Shown here: one piece after another, positions 19,789-28,920 of the stretch
Layout of the letters: each line of letters opens with the position of its first letter
Numbering within the stretch: the first letter of the stretch is position 1
From: Micromonospora narathiwatensis
Lineage (GTDB): Bacteria > Actinomycetota > Actinomycetes > Mycobacteriales > Micromonosporaceae
Direction of reading: 5' to 3'
Assembly (NCBI RefSeq): GCF_900089605.1
Contig: NZ_LT594324.1
Span: 186,001-250,000, forward strand
Length of the DNA: 64,000 bases
The notes under the pieces: generated by a model
The model's input: the letters and a program-made list of their open reading frames with translations, nothing else
What the model was told of the DNA's origin: nothing
Database searches by the model: none
Translations under genes and position numbers: made by a program

Positions 19789-20916
19789 GTGGACCGGAAC
19801 CGGGGCGGCTGGGGCGACGGCGTCTTCGACGCCCTGCTCGCCCTGGCCCTGGTCGTCTTCGGGCTGTTCGGCACCGAGCCGGCCGGCCTCAACCAGGGGG
19901 TGGGCATCGGCCGGGCGACGTACCCGCTGGTCGTGGTGGCCGCGCTCGCCCTGGCCGGCCGGCGGCGGTGGCCGCTGGCCACCCTGGCCGTGGTCACCGC
20001 GGCGACCACGGCGTACCTGGTGCTCGGCTACCCGTACGGGCCGATCCTGATCTCGTTCTTCGTCGCGGTGTACACGGTCGCCGCGTACCGGCCGCTGCGG
20101 ACCGCGGCGCTCGCCGGCGGAGCCGCGCTGGTGGGGCTGGTGGCGCACGTCTTCGCCGGGGTGCGTCCGACCGGCCTGACCGGCCTGATGCCGGTCGCCG
20201 CCTGGGTGGTCGTCCCGTTCGCGGTCGGCACCACGGTCCGGCTGACCCGGGAGAGCGCCGCCCGGGGGCGGGTCGACGAGGCCCGTCGGCTGGCCGACGC
20301 CGAGCGGCTGCGGGTCGCCCGGGAGGTGCACGACGTGGTCGGGCACGGTCTCGCCGCCATCCACATGCAGGCGGAGATCGCCCTGCACCTGCTCGGCAAG
20401 CGGCCGGAGCAGGCCGAGGCGGCGCTGACCGCGATCAGCCGGACCAGCAAGGAGGCGCTGGACGAGCTGCGGGTGACGCTCACCGTGGTCCGGCGGGACG
20501 AGGCGGCCGACGAACGGTCGCCGGCCCCCGGGCTGGACCAGCTGCCGCAGCTGCGCGAGCGGCTGGCCGGCGCCGGGGTACCGGTCAGCGTCGAGGTCGG
20601 CGGGGAGCCCCGCCCGCTTCCGGTCGCCGTGGACCTGGCGGCGTACCGGGTCGTGCAGGAGTCGCTGACCAACGTGCTGCGCCACGCCGGTCCGGCCACC
20701 GCCACCGTCCGGCTGCGGTACGCGCCCGACGAGGTCACCATCGAGGTCGTCGACACCGGGCGCGGCCCGGTAGCCGGGCCGGACCGGGTCGGCGGGTACG
20801 GCCTGGCCGGCATGCGGGAGCGGGTGACCGTGCTGGGCGGGTCGTTCGCCGCCGGCCCCGGACCCGCCGGCGGCTTTCGGGTGTACGTCACACTGCCGGC
20901 GGAGGAGGTCGCATGA
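19789..20916 (+). CDS. Sensor histidine kinase, NarL/DesK type (HisKA_3)
   Basis: 375 aa. The GTG at 19789 has a GGGGAGGGA ribosome site just upstream. The N-terminal ~130 residues hold several transmembrane helices with no obvious extracytoplasmic sensor domain, suggesting intramembrane sensing. The HisKA_3 H-box is LRVAREVHDVVGHGLAAIH (phospho-His near residue 182). The ATPase domain has QESLTNVLRHAG (N-box), DTGRGP and GGYGLAGMRERV. It probably responds to cell-envelope stress and controls the adjacent ABC genes, which is an inference from position. The stop overlaps the regulator start (ATGA). Confidence 0.93.
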   Translation: MDRNRGGWGDGVFDALLALALVVFGLFGTEPAGLNQGVGIGRATYPLVVVAALALAGRRRWPLATLAVVTAATTAYLVLGYPYGPILISFFVAVYTVAAYRPLRTAALAGGAALVGLVAHVFAGVRPTGLTGLMPVAAWVVVPFAVGTTVRLTRESAARGRVDEARRLADAERLRVAREVHDVVGHGLAAIHMQAEIALHLLGKRPEQAEAALTAISRTSKEALDELRVTLTVVRRDEAADERSPAPGLDQLPQLRERLAGAGVPVSVEVGGEPRPLPVAVDLAAYRVVQESLTNVLRHAGPATATVRLRYAPDEVTIEVVDTGRGPVAGPDRVGGYGLAGMRERVTVLGGSFAAGPGPAGGFRVYVTLPAEEVA

Positions 20917-21569
20917 TCCGGGTGTTGCTCGCCGACGACCAGGACCTGGTCCGGATCGGGCTGCGTGCCCTGGTGGAGAGCGAGGACGACCTGACGGTGG
21001 TGGGCGAGGCGGCCGACGGGCTCGGCGCGGTCGAGCTGGCCCGGCGGGAACGCCCCGACGTGGTGTTGATGGACGTCCGGATGCCGGGCGTGGACGGCAT
21101 CGAGGCGACCCGGCGGATCGTGGCCGACCCCGGGCTGGCCGGTACCCGGGTGGTCGTGCTGACCACCTTCGAGCTGGACGAGTACGTCTTCGACGCGCTC
21201 CGGCACGGGGCCAGCGGCTTTCTCACCAAGGACACCCGCCCGGCCGAGCTGCTGCGGGCGATCCGGCTGGTCGCCGAGGGGGAGGCGCTGCTGTCGCCGT
21301 CGGTGACCCGGCGGGTGGTCCGGGAGTTCGCCACCCGGCCCGCCCGGGTGCCCCGACCGCACCCTCGGCTCGGCACCCTCACCGACCGGGAGCGGGAGGT
21401 GGTGGGGCTGGTCGGCGAGGGACTGAGCAACGCCGAGATCGCCGAGCGACTGGTGGTCAGCCCGGCCACCGCGCGTACCCACGTCAGCCGGGCCATGGTC
21501 AAGCTGGCCGCCCGGGACCGGGCCCAGTTGGTGGTCTTCGCGTACCAGTCGGGATTGGTGGCCTCCTGA
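20913..21569 (+). CDS. LuxR/NarL-family response regulator
   Basis: 218 aa. The receiver domain has the acidic pair in LLADDQD, phospho-acceptor Asp54 in VVLMDVRMPGVDG, the Thr in VVLTTFELDEYVF and Lys in FLTKD. The C-terminal LuxR HTH is LTDREREVVGLVGEGLSNAE with recognition helix VSPATARTHVSRAMVKL. It is translationally coupled to the kinase by an ATGA overlap and forms a two-component system with it. Confidence 0.95.
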   Translation: MIRVLLADDQDLVRIGLRALVESEDDLTVVGEAADGLGAVELARRERPDVVLMDVRMPGVDGIEATRRIVADPGLAGTRVVVLTTFELDEYVFDALRHGASGFLTKDTRPAELLRAIRLVAEGEALLSPSVTRRVVREFATRPARVPRPHPRLGTLTDREREVVGLVGEGLSNAEIAERLVVSPATARTHVSRAMVKLAARDRAQLVVFAYQSGLVAS

Positions 21570-21693
21570 TCTTCCGATCGGGTCCGGCCGGCGGGAAGCA
21601 GTGGGTGGGCGGGACCGTTACCCTTGCGGGTAGCCGGCCTTGTGCGTGCCGGCCGACTTGTGCCCGCCGAAAAACGACAAACGGGATGTTCGC

Positions 21694-23247
21694 GTGTTTG
21701 ACACCTTGAGTGACCGCCTCTCCGGGATCTTCACCAAGCTCCGCGGCAAGGGCCGGCTCACCGACGCCGACATCGACGCCACCGCGCGCGAGATCCGGAT
21801 GGCGTTGCTGGAGGCCGACGTCGCCCTGCCGGTGGTCAAGGGCTTCATCGCGAACGTCAAGGAGCGGGCCCGCAGCGCCGAGGTCTCCCAGGCGCTGAAT
21901 CCGGCGCAGCAGATCGTCAAGATCGTCAACGAGGAACTGGTCGCGGTCCTCGGTGGCGAGGGGCGGCGGCTCCAGTTCGCCAAGCACCCGCCGACCGTGA
22001 TCATGCTGGCCGGTCTCCAGGGCTCCGGCAAGACCACCCTCGCCGGCAAGCTGGCCCGCTGGCTCAAGACCCAGGGCCACCAGCCGCTGCTGGTCGCCGC
22101 CGACCTCCAGCGCCCCAACGCGGTCGGGCAGCTCCAGGTGCTCGGTGGCCGGGCCGGCGTCGAGGTGTACGCCCCGGAGCCCGGCAACGGCGTCGGCGAC
22201 CCGGTCCAGGTGGCGCGCGCCTCGATCGAGCACGCCAAGCGGGCCGCCCGGGACATCGTGATCGTCGACACCGCCGGCCGGCTCGGTATCGACGCCGAGA
22301 TGATGCAGCAGGCCGCCGACATCCGCGACGCGGTCCAGCCCGACGAGGTCATCTTCGTCATCGACGCGATGGTCGGTCAGGACGCGGTGCGTACCGCCGA
22401 GGCGTTCCGCGACGGCGTGGGCATCACCGGCGTGGTCCTCTCCAAGCTCGACGGCGACGCCCGCGGCGGTGCCGCGCTGTCGGTCCGGGAGGTCACCGGG
22501 CAGCCGATCCTCTTCGCCTCCACCGGCGAGAAGCTGGAGGACTTCGACGTCTTCCACCCCGACCGGATGGCCAGCCGGATCCTCGGCATGGGCGACGTCC
22601 TCACGCTGATCGAGCAGGCCGAGGCGGCCTTCGACGCCGATCAGAAGGAGAAGATGACCGCCAAGCTGGTGGGCGGCGAGACCTTCACCCTGGAGGACTT
22701 CCTCGACCAGCTCATCGCGGTGCGCCGGATGGGCCCGATCGCCAACGTGCTGGCCATGATGCCCGGCATGGGGCAGATGAAGGACCAGCTCGCCGAGCTG
22801 GACGACAAGCACTTCGACCGGGTCACCGCGATCATCCGGTCGATGACCCCGGCCGAGCGCACCAATCCGAAGATCATCAACGGCTCCCGGCGGGCCCGGA
22901 TCGCCAACGGCTCCGGCGTCACCGTGATGGACGTCAACCAGCTGCTCAACCGCTTCGCCGACGCGCAGAAGATGATGAAGCAGATGGGCGGCATGATGGG
23001 CCTGCCCGGCGCCGGCCGGCGCAAGGCGACCAAGTCGCCGAAGAACAAGCGTAAGGGCACCAAGGGCGGCGGCCGGCCGCGTACCGGGGCGGGGCTGCCG
23101 GGGGGCTTCCCGGGCGGTATGCCGCAGCTCCCGCCGGGCCTGGACCCGGGCGACCTGGCCGGCGCCCAGGGCCTGCCGCCGGGCTTCAAGCTCCCGAAGA
23201 TCGACTTCAACAAGCTCGGCAAGGGCGGCGACAAGAAGCCCCGCTAG
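21694..23247 (+). CDS. ffh: Signal recognition particle GTPase Ffh
   Basis: 517 aa, GTG start (the product begins MFDTLSDRLSGIFTKLRGKG). An in-frame ATG at 21640 would add residues unlike the family. The NG domain has GLQGSGKTTLAGKLA (~107), DTAGRLG (~192) and SKLDGDARGGAAL (~249). The Met-rich M domain (MMPGMGQMKDQ, QKMMKQMGGMMG) binds 4.5S RNA and signal peptides. The C-terminal tail is basic then Gly/Pro-rich, as in other actinobacterial Ffh. It is the partner of FtsY. The 4.5S RNA gene is not in the window. Confidence 0.97.
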   Translation: MFDTLSDRLSGIFTKLRGKGRLTDADIDATAREIRMALLEADVALPVVKGFIANVKERARSAEVSQALNPAQQIVKIVNEELVAVLGGEGRRLQFAKHPPTVIMLAGLQGSGKTTLAGKLARWLKTQGHQPLLVAADLQRPNAVGQLQVLGGRAGVEVYAPEPGNGVGDPVQVARASIEHAKRAARDIVIVDTAGRLGIDAEMMQQAADIRDAVQPDEVIFVIDAMVGQDAVRTAEAFRDGVGITGVVLSKLDGDARGGAALSVREVTGQPILFASTGEKLEDFDVFHPDRMASRILGMGDVLTLIEQAEAAFDADQKEKMTAKLVGGETFTLEDFLDQLIAVRRMGPIANVLAMMPGMGQMKDQLAELDDKHFDRVTAIIRSMTPAERTNPKIINGSRRARIANGSGVTVMDVNQLLNRFADAQKMMKQMGGMMGLPGAGRRKATKSPKNKRKGTKGGGRPRTGAGLPGGFPGGMPQLPPGLDPGDLAGAQGLPPGFKLPKIDFNKLGKGGDKKPR

Positions 23248-23248
23248 C

Positions 23249-23362
23249 GTGCGGGTGACGGCGGGCGACATGATCGGCATCCAGGATCATGTCGCCCCCT
23301 CCGTCGAACTGCCCGCCCTCGCCGCCCGGCGCATCGACCTGCTCGTCTCCGACGAGGAGTGA
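23249..23362 (+). CDS. Possible small protein after ffh
   Basis: A short frame begins 2 nt after the ffh stop: GTG 23249, GTG 23255 or ATG 23270, encoding 37, 35 or 30 aa and ending ARRIDLLVSDEE. Third positions are G or C in 27 of 30 codons from the ATG, as in real genes here, but high GC alone can produce this. There is no strong ribosome site. A perfect 13-bp inverted repeat lies inside it. I do not recognise the peptide. It may equally be non-coding spacer with a hairpin. Confidence 0.3.
   Translation: MRVTAGDMIGIQDHVAPSVELPALAARRIDLLVSDEE
23263..23297 (+). terminator. Perfect 13-bp hairpin after ffh
   Basis: GGGCGACATGATC (23263-23275) pairs with GATCATGTCGCCC (23285-23297) across a 9-nt loop. 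It lies 16 nt after the ffh stop, so termination or mRNA 3'-end protection is plausible, though no T run follows. Confidence 0.5.
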
Positions 23363-23374
23363 TGGGGTAGGACT

Positions 23375-24460
23375 GTGCGCATGGCTCTGCATGTGCGCGG
23401 TGTGCTCCTGCCGGACGACGAGGTCCGGGATCTTTGGCTGGTCGGCGACCGGGTCACCTTCGAACCGGTGCCCGGCGCGGAGACCGTCGCCGACGGCGGC
23501 TTCGTCCTCCCCGGCCTGACCGACGCCCACTGCCACATCGGCATCGCCCGGGGCGGCGCCCCGATCACCTCCTTCGAGCAGGCCCGCGAACTGGCCCGGG
23601 TCGACCGGGACGCCGGGGTGCTCGCCATCCGGGACGCCGGCTCGCCGTACCCGTACCCGGAACTCGACGACGACCCGGAGCTGCCGCGACTGGCCCGCGC
23701 CGGCCGGCACGTCGCGCCGCCGAAGCGGTACCTGCGCGACATCGGGGTGGAGGTCGGCGCGGCCGAGGTGGCCGCGACGGTGACCGAGCAGGCCGCCGCC
23801 GGCAACGGCTGGGTCAAGCTGGTCGGCGACTGGATCGACCGCGGCGTGGGCGACCTCGCGCCGGCCTGGGACGCGGACACCATGACCGCCGCCGTTGCCG
23901 CCGCACACGCCGCCGGGGTACGCGCCGCCGTGCACACCTTCAGCGAGTCGGCTGTGGAGATCATGGTGCGGGCCGGGGTGGACTCGGTGGAGCACGGCAC
24001 CGGCCTCAGCCTCGACCTGATCGACCTGATGGCCCGGCAGGGCACCGCGCTGGTCCCCACGATGATCAACATTCAGACCTTCGGCCACATCGCCGACCAG
24101 GCCCGCCCGAAGTTCCCCGGGTACGCCGACCACATGCTCGCCCTGCGGGACCGCTTCCCCGACCTGGTCCGGGCCGCGTACGAGGCGGGGGTGCCGGTCT
24201 ACGTCGGCACCGACGCCGGCGGGGGCATCGACCACGGGCTGGCCGCCGAGGAGATGCTGCTGCTGCACGAGCGCGCCGGCATGTCCGCCGAGGACGTCCT
24301 CGCCGCCGCCTCCTGGCGGGCCCGGGAGTGGCTCGGCTTCCCCGGCCTGGTCGAGGGCGGCCTCGCCGACCTGGTCGTCTACCCCGAGGACCCGCGCCGC
24401 GACCTCCGGGTGGTCCGCACCCCGTCCCGCATCGTCCTGCGCGGTCGCGTCATCCGTTGA
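23375..24460 (+). CDS. Metal-dependent amidohydrolase
   Basis: 361 aa from GTG 23375; ATG 23381 is an equally possible start and would fit a leaderless transcript from TAGGAC at 23368. Amidohydrolase marks are GLTDAHCHIG (the HxH metal site), WVKLVGDW (possible carboxylated Lys), AAVHTFSE, SVEHGTGL and VGTDAGGG (catalytic Asp). The closest group I recognise is imidazolonepropionase/prolidase-like cytosolic hydrolases of small amides or dipeptides. The substrate is unknown. It stands alone between ffh and proS. Confidence 0.9.
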   Translation: MRMALHVRGVLLPDDEVRDLWLVGDRVTFEPVPGAETVADGGFVLPGLTDAHCHIGIARGGAPITSFEQARELARVDRDAGVLAIRDAGSPYPYPELDDDPELPRLARAGRHVAPPKRYLRDIGVEVGAAEVAATVTEQAAAGNGWVKLVGDWIDRGVGDLAPAWDADTMTAAVAAAHAAGVRAAVHTFSESAVEIMVRAGVDSVEHGTGLSLDLIDLMARQGTALVPTMINIQTFGHIADQARPKFPGYADHMLALRDRFPDLVRAAYEAGVPVYVGTDAGGGIDHGLAAEEMLLLHERAGMSAEDVLAAASWRAREWLGFPGLVEGGLADLVVYPEDPRRDLRVVRTPSRIVLRGRVIR

Positions 24461-24516
24461 GCCGGCGCGACACGGCGAGGCCGGCTCCCGGGCGTACCGA
24501 CAGCGCGGGTGGCGCA

Positions 24517-24522
24517 TAGGAT
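24517..24522 (+). promoter_or_regulatory. -10 element of proS, leaderless geometry
   Basis: TAGGAT, a good actinobacterial -10, ends 8 nt before the proS ATG. No Shine-Dalgarno sequence lies between them. No convincing -35 is seen. Confidence 0.5.
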
Positions 24523-24530
24523 GTGCCCTC

Positions 24531-25937
24531 ATGGCACGCGTGCTCACTCCCCGCGCGGAGGACTTTCCCCGCTGGTACCAGGACCTGATCGCCAAGGCGA
24601 AGCTGGCCGACAACGGCCCGGTGCGGGGCACCATGGTCATCCGACCGGCCGGCTACGCCATCTGGGAGCGGATGCAGGCCGAGATGGACGGCCGGATCAA
24701 GGCGGCCGGCGCGGAGAACGCGTACTTCCCGCTCTTCATCCCGGAGAGCTACCTCAAGCGCGAGGCCGAGCATGTCGAGGGCTTCTCGCCGGAGCTGGCG
24801 GTGGTCACCCACGGCGGCGGCAAGCAGCTCGCCGAGCCGGTGGTGGTCCGCCCCACCAGCGAGACGGTGATCGGCGAGTTCATGGCCAAGTGGATCGACT
24901 CGTACCGGGACCTGCCGCTGCTGCTCAACCAGTGGGCGAACGTGGTCCGGTGGGAGCTGCGGCCCCGGATCTTCCTGCGTACCAGCGAGTTCCTCTGGCA
25001 GGAGGGGCACACCGCGCACGCCACCCGGGAGGACGCTCGGGCCTACGCCCGCAAGATCCTGCACGAGGCGTACGAGGACCTGATGGTCAACGTGCTCGGC
25101 ATCCCGGTGGTGGTCGGCCTGAAGACCGCCCGTGAGCGGTTCGCCGGGGCCACCGCCACCTACACCTGCGAAGGCATGATGGGTGACGGCAAGGCGCTCC
25201 AGCTGGGCACCAGCCACGAACTCGGCCAGAACTTCGCCAAGGCGTTCGACATCAGCTACTCCTCGGCCGAAGGCGGCCGGGAGCACGCCTGGACCACCTC
25301 CTGGGGCACCTCGACCCGGATGCTCGGCGGCCTGATCATGTGCCACGGCGACGACAACGGCCTGCGGGTGCCGCCGCGGCTGGCGCCGGTCCAGGCGTAC
25401 GTGATGATCGTCAAGGACGGCGAGGGCGTGAGCGAGGCGGCGGCCAAGCTCCGCGACGCGCTGCGCGACGCCGGGGTCCGGGTCGCGCTGGACGACCGGA
25501 CCGACACCGCGTTCGGCCGCCGGGCCGTCGACGCCGAGCTGCGCGGCTACCCGGTCCGCGTCGAGGTCGGCCCCCGCGACCTGGCCGCCGGCAACGCGGT
25601 GGTGGTCCGGCGTACGGACGGCTCGAAGGCCGCCACGCCGGTGGCCGACGTGGTCGGCGCGGTCCTGGCCGCGCTAGAGGCCGACCAGCAGGCGCTGCAC
25701 GACCAGGCCCTCGCCTTCCGGCAGTCCCGCACCACCGAGGTCGCCACCCTGGCCGAGGCGATCGAGGTGGCGGCCACCGGCTGGGCCCGGGTGCCGTGGT
25801 CGGCGGTCGGCGTCGAGGGCGAGGCCGAGGCGAACGCCCAGGGCGTCACCGTCCGGTGCCTGCTGCGCGCCGACGGCTCGGTGCCGGACTCCGAAACCGA
25901 GCCGGACCTGGTCGCCGTCCTGGCCCGCGCCTACTGA
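24531..25937 (+). CDS. proS: Prolyl-tRNA synthetase, short (type 3) form
   Basis: 468 aa. It lacks the ~180-aa editing insertion of the long bacterial enzyme and matches the archaeal/eukaryotic-like type. It opens with LTPRAEDFPRWYQDLIAKAKLADNG-type sequence (first ~25 residues of the protein). Class II motifs are RPTSETVIGEFM, motif 2 VRWELRPRIFLRTSEFLWQEGHTAHAT (split by residue Arg pairs) and motif 3 GTSTRMLGGLIMCHGDD. It charges tRNA-Pro. Lack of the editing domain means mischarged alanine must be cleared elsewhere. The anticodon-binding domain is at ~280-380. Confidence 0.96.
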   Translation: MARVLTPRAEDFPRWYQDLIAKAKLADNGPVRGTMVIRPAGYAIWERMQAEMDGRIKAAGAENAYFPLFIPESYLKREAEHVEGFSPELAVVTHGGGKQLAEPVVVRPTSETVIGEFMAKWIDSYRDLPLLLNQWANVVRWELRPRIFLRTSEFLWQEGHTAHATREDARAYARKILHEAYEDLMVNVLGIPVVVGLKTARERFAGATATYTCEGMMGDGKALQLGTSHELGQNFAKAFDISYSSAEGGREHAWTTSWGTSTRMLGGLIMCHGDDNGLRVPPRLAPVQAYVMIVKDGEGVSEAAAKLRDALRDAGVRVALDDRTDTAFGRRAVDAELRGYPVRVEVGPRDLAAGNAVVVRRTDGSKAATPVADVVGAVLAALEADQQALHDQALAFRQSRTTEVATLAEAIEVAATGWARVPWSAVGVEGEAEANAQGVTVRCLLRADGSVPDSETEPDLVAVLARAY

Positions 25938-25940
25938 GGT

Positions 25941-25990
25941 GTAAGAAGGGGCCCCTGTCTCGACTCCTGAGGTGGAGGAAGGGGCCCGGC
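25941..25990. repeat. Two partial copies of a GGAAGGGGCCC repeat
   Basis: GAAGGGGCCCC (25945-25955) and GGAAGGGGCCC (25977-25987) lie 32 bp apart directly after proS. I recall AAGGGGCCCCTT-type palindromes dispersed in intergenic regions of Micromonospora. Position after a stop codon suggests a terminator or mRNA-end role, not proven. Confidence 0.45.
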
Positions 25991-26009
25991 AGACCCCTGG
26001 GGTGGTGAC

Positions 26010-26657
26010 GTGCGCTTCGAGCCAGGTCGGCTGATCATGCACCGGAACGTCCGCAACGGCCGGATCGGCTGGGTCCGGCCGGCCCGGGTGGTCCTCGACG
26101 ACGACCGGGGGCTGCTGCTCTGGATCGCCCGGGACACGCCGGTGGCCAACGAGGTGACCGAGGCGGGGCTGGGCATGCGGGCCATGCCGTTCGTGGAGTG
26201 GATCACCTTCCGCTACCGGCTCGCCGAGGGCCGTTGGAACGGGCCGCCGCTGCTCAAGTTCCTGCCCACCGGCGCGGCCCACTCGGTCTGGTGGTTCCAG
26301 GACGCCGAGGGCGGGTTCCGCAACTGGTACGTCAATCTGGAGGAGCCGGGCGTCCGCTGGGACGACGGCCCGGTGGCCGGGGTCGACGTGGTGGACCAGG
26401 ACCTCGACGTGGTGGTCCACCCCGACCTGAGCTGGGCGTGGAAGGACGAGGAGGAGTTCGTCGAACGACTCGCCGTCCCGGAGCACTACTGGGTGGCCGA
26501 CGAGAAGGCGGTACGCGCCGAGGGGGAGCGGGTGATCCGGCTCGCCGAGGCGGGGGAGTTCCCGTTCGACGGCACCTGGTGCGACTTCGTGCCGCCCGCC
26601 GAATGGGACGTACCGGATAAGCTTCCGCCGGGCTGGGATCGGCCGCCGGTCCGCTGA
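26010..26657 (+). CDS. DUF402 domain protein
   Basis: 215 aa, GTG start. The DUF402 fold is seen in WVRPARVVLDDDRGLLLWIARDTP near the N-terminus (split over ~25 residues), FRNWYVNLEEPGVRWDD and VDVVDQDLDVVVHPD, then an acidic helical end. Characterised relatives (nucleoside tri/diphosphatase Ntdp, FomD) hydrolyse phosphoanhydride bonds using metal ions, and the Asp/Glu cluster here fits that. The physiological substrate is unknown. It lies between proS and the rpsP block with no clear partner. Confidence 0.85.
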   Translation: MRFEPGRLIMHRNVRNGRIGWVRPARVVLDDDRGLLLWIARDTPVANEVTEAGLGMRAMPFVEWITFRYRLAEGRWNGPPLLKFLPTGAAHSVWWFQDAEGGFRNWYVNLEEPGVRWDDGPVAGVDVVDQDLDVVVHPDLSWAWKDEEEFVERLAVPEHYWVADEKAVRAEGERVIRLAEAGEFPFDGTWCDFVPPAEWDVPDKLPPGWDRPPVR

Positions 26658-26735
26658 GGCGTGTCGTACCTCACCCGGAGGTTGACTCCGGGGTTACCGT
26701 CCGGGTCCGGTGTGAGAGATCGGGGTCGGATCTGG

Positions 26736-26741
26736 CAGAAT
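26736..26741 (+). promoter_or_regulatory. Possible -10 of the rpsP operon
   Basis: CAGAAT lies within the 240-bp gap before rpsP, in the context GGCAGAATGGGT. Transcription starting just after it would give a leader of ~150 nt. TTGACT at 26682-26687 is too far upstream to be its -35. I see no named leader RNA structure. Confidence 0.3.
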
Positions 26742-26897
26742 GGGTCGCTGGTATCCGGCGCGCGTCCGGCGCCCTCTAACCCGGGCGCGTCGCCAGTTGA
26801 CCGAGCAGTCTCCGGCCCAACCCCACTGTGCCGGTCGGCGCTCACCCGCCACACCGCCCGTACGGGCCGGTGAAATCGCAACAGGAGCGAAACAACT

Positions 26898-27344
26898 GTG
26901 GCCGTAAAGATCCGGCTCCTGCGGATGGGCAAGATCCGCAACCCGCAGTACCGCATCGTCGTCGCCGACTCGCGCACCAAGCGCGACGGCCGGGCGATCG
27001 AGTTCGTCGGTGTGTACCAGCCGAAGGAGGACCCTTCGGTGATCGAGGTCAAGTCGGAGCGGGTCCAGTACTGGCTCTCCGTCGGCGCGCAGCCGAGCGA
27101 GGCGGTGCAGCGCCTGCTGGAGCTGACCGGTGACTGGCAGAAGTTCAAGGGTCTGCCGGCCCCCGCTCCGCTGAAGGTCGCCCCGGAGCGGGCCGACCGC
27201 AAGGCGGCGTACGAGGCCGAGGCGAAGGCCGCCGCCGGCATCGCGGAGACCCCGGCCAAGCCGGCCAAGAAGGCCGCCAAGCCGGAGGCCGAGGCGCCGA
27301 AGGCCGAGGAGCAGACCGGTGCAGAGTCCGGCGAGCAGGCCTGA
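26898..27344 (+). CDS. rpsP: 30S ribosomal protein S16
   Basis: 148 aa, GTG start after an AGGAG site. The core (residues 1-85) has [20 protein letters not shown] and [19 protein letters not shown]-terminal Ala/Lys/Glu-rich extension of ~60 residues ([18 protein letters not shown]) is typical of actinobacterial S16 and absent from the ~82-aa E. coli protein. S16 is needed for assembly of the small subunit. It opens the rpsP-khpA-rimM-trmD-rplS group. Confidence 0.97.
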   Translation: MAVKIRLLRMGKIRNPQYRIVVADSRTKRDGRAIEFVGVYQPKEDPSVIEVKSERVQYWLSVGAQPSEAVQRLLELTGDWQKFKGLPAPAPLKVAPERADRKAAYEAEAKAAAGIAETPAKPAKKAAKPEAEAPKAEEQTGAESGEQA

Positions 27345-27345
27345 C

Positions 27346-27579
27346 ATGGCGCTGCGTCCCGCCCTGGAGCACCTGGTCAAGGGAATCGTCGATCACCCGG
27401 ACGACGTCCGGGTGCGGATGGTCGACTCCCGCCGGGGTAAGCGGCTTGAGGTCCGCGTACACCCGGAGGACCTCGGCACGGTGATCGGGCGGTCCGGCCG
27501 GACCGCCAAGGCGCTGCGCCAGGTGATCGGCTCCATCGGCGGGCGCGGAGTACGCGTCGACATCGTCGACTCGTACTGA
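27346..27579 (+). CDS. khpA: KH-domain RNA-binding protein KhpA
   Basis: 77 aa, start 1 nt after the rpsP stop (MALRPALEHLVKGIVDHPDD). The single KH domain has the loop VIGRSGRTAKALRQVIGSIG, with GRSG in place of the GxxG motif. It overlaps rimM by one base (TGATG). In other bacteria KhpA pairs with KhpB/EloR to bind many RNAs and affect cell division; whether that holds here is an inference. Confidence 0.94.
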   Translation: MALRPALEHLVKGIVDHPDDVRVRMVDSRRGKRLEVRVHPEDLGTVIGRSGRTAKALRQVIGSIGGRGVRVDIVDSY

Positions 27580-28130
27580 TGCTTCTCGTCGTCGGCAGGA
27601 TCGGTAAGCCGCACGGGATCCGCGGTGAGGTCACCGTGGAGGTGCGGACCGACGAGCCCGAAGCGCGGTTCGCTCCGGGCATGGTGCTCCGCACCGTGCC
27701 CGGAGCGACGCGTCAGGCCGAGCAGGTCGAGCCCGAGGCATACCAGGTTCCGGCGGAACTGACGGTCGAGGCGGCGCGCTGGCACCAGGGCCGGATGCTC
27801 GTCGCCTTCGAGGGTGTGCTGGACCGCGACGTCGCCGAGGCGCTGCGCGGCACCCTGATCGGGGTGGACAGCGCCGACGTCGCGCTGCCGGAGGACCCGG
27901 AGGAGTTCCACGACCACCAGTTGGTCGGCCTCTCCGTGGTCACCCCGGCTGGCGAGCGGCTGGGCGAGGTGGCCCGGATCGACCACGCCCCCGCCTCCGA
28001 CCTGCTGGTGCTGCGGCGCCCCGAGGGGCGTACCGCGCTGATTCCGTTCGTCAAGGCGATCGTGCCCGAGGTGGACCTCGCCGGCGGTCGCGTCGTCGTC
28101 GACCCGCCCGCTGGCCTGCTCGACCTGTAG
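27579..28130 (+). CDS. rimM: Ribosome maturation factor RimM
   Basis: 183 aa. The N-terminal RimM domain opens [20 protein letters not shown] with the conserved KPHGIRGE. The C-terminal PRC-barrel is at ~residues 100-180 ([20 protein letters not shown]). It assists 30S head assembly around S19 and helix 33. The start overlaps the khpA stop, indicating coupled translation. Confidence 0.96.
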   Translation: MLLVVGRIGKPHGIRGEVTVEVRTDEPEARFAPGMVLRTVPGATRQAEQVEPEAYQVPAELTVEAARWHQGRMLVAFEGVLDRDVAEALRGTLIGVDSADVALPEDPEEFHDHQLVGLSVVTPAGERLGEVARIDHAPASDLLVLRRPEGRTALIPFVKAIVPEVDLAGGRVVVDPPAGLLDL

Positions 28131-28146
28131 TTGGAGTCAGCCCCTC

Positions 28147-28920
28147 ATGCGCGTCGACATCGTGTCGATCTTTCCTGAGTACTTCGCCCCGCTGGAACTG
28201 TCGCTGATCGGCAAGGCCCGGGCGACCGGCACGCTGCGGCTGGCCGTACACGACCTGCGGACCTGGACCCACGACGTGCACCGCACGGTCGACGACACGC
28301 CGTACGGCGGTGGGCCCGGCATGGTGATGCGGCCGGAGCCGTGGGGCGAGGCGCTGGACGCCCTCGCGCCGGCGGAGGCACCCCCGCCCCGGCTGCTGGT
28401 GCCCTCCCCGGTCGGCGTCCGGTTCACCCAGGCACTGGCGCACGAGCTGGCCGCCGAGCCGCACCTGCTCTTCGCCTGCGGCCGGTACGAGGGCATCGAC
28501 CAACGGGTGCTCGACCACGCGGCGACCCGGATGCGGGTGACCGAGGTCTCCCTCGGCGACTACGTGCTCTTCGGCGGCGAGGTGGCCGTGCTGGTGATCC
28601 TGGAGGCGGTCACCCGGCTGCTGCCCGGGGTGCTCGGCAACGCCGGCTCGCTGGACGAGGAGTCGCATGCCCACGGGCTGCTGGAGGCGCCGATGTACAC
28701 CAAGCCGGCGACCTGGCGTGGGCACGAGGTGCCGGAGGTGCTCCGCTCCGGCGACCACGGGCGGATCGCCCGCTGGCGGCGCGACGAGTCGCTGCTGCGT
28801 ACGGCCGCCCGCCGCCCGGACATGATCGCCGCGCTGCCCCCGGAAAGCCTGGACAAGCGGGACCGGGCGACCCTGGACCGGGGTGGATTTCAGCCGCCGC
28901 CGGGGGATGTGGCAAAGTAG
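28147..28920 (+). CDS. trmD: tRNA (guanine37-N1)-methyltransferase TrmD
   Basis: 257 aa. Opens [18 protein letters not shown]-fold and knot motifs are [28 protein letters not shown], and [20 protein letters not shown]. The C-terminal domain has [21 protein letters not shown]. It methylates G37 of tRNAs to prevent +1 frameshifts, using SAM. It follows rimM by 16 nt. Confidence 0.97.
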   Translation: MRVDIVSIFPEYFAPLELSLIGKARATGTLRLAVHDLRTWTHDVHRTVDDTPYGGGPGMVMRPEPWGEALDALAPAEAPPPRLLVPSPVGVRFTQALAHELAAEPHLLFACGRYEGIDQRVLDHAATRMRVTEVSLGDYVLFGGEVAVLVILEAVTRLLPGVLGNAGSLDEESHAHGLLEAPMYTKPATWRGHEVPEVLRSGDHGRIARWRRDESLLRTAARRPDMIAALPPESLDKRDRATLDRGGFQPPPGDVAK

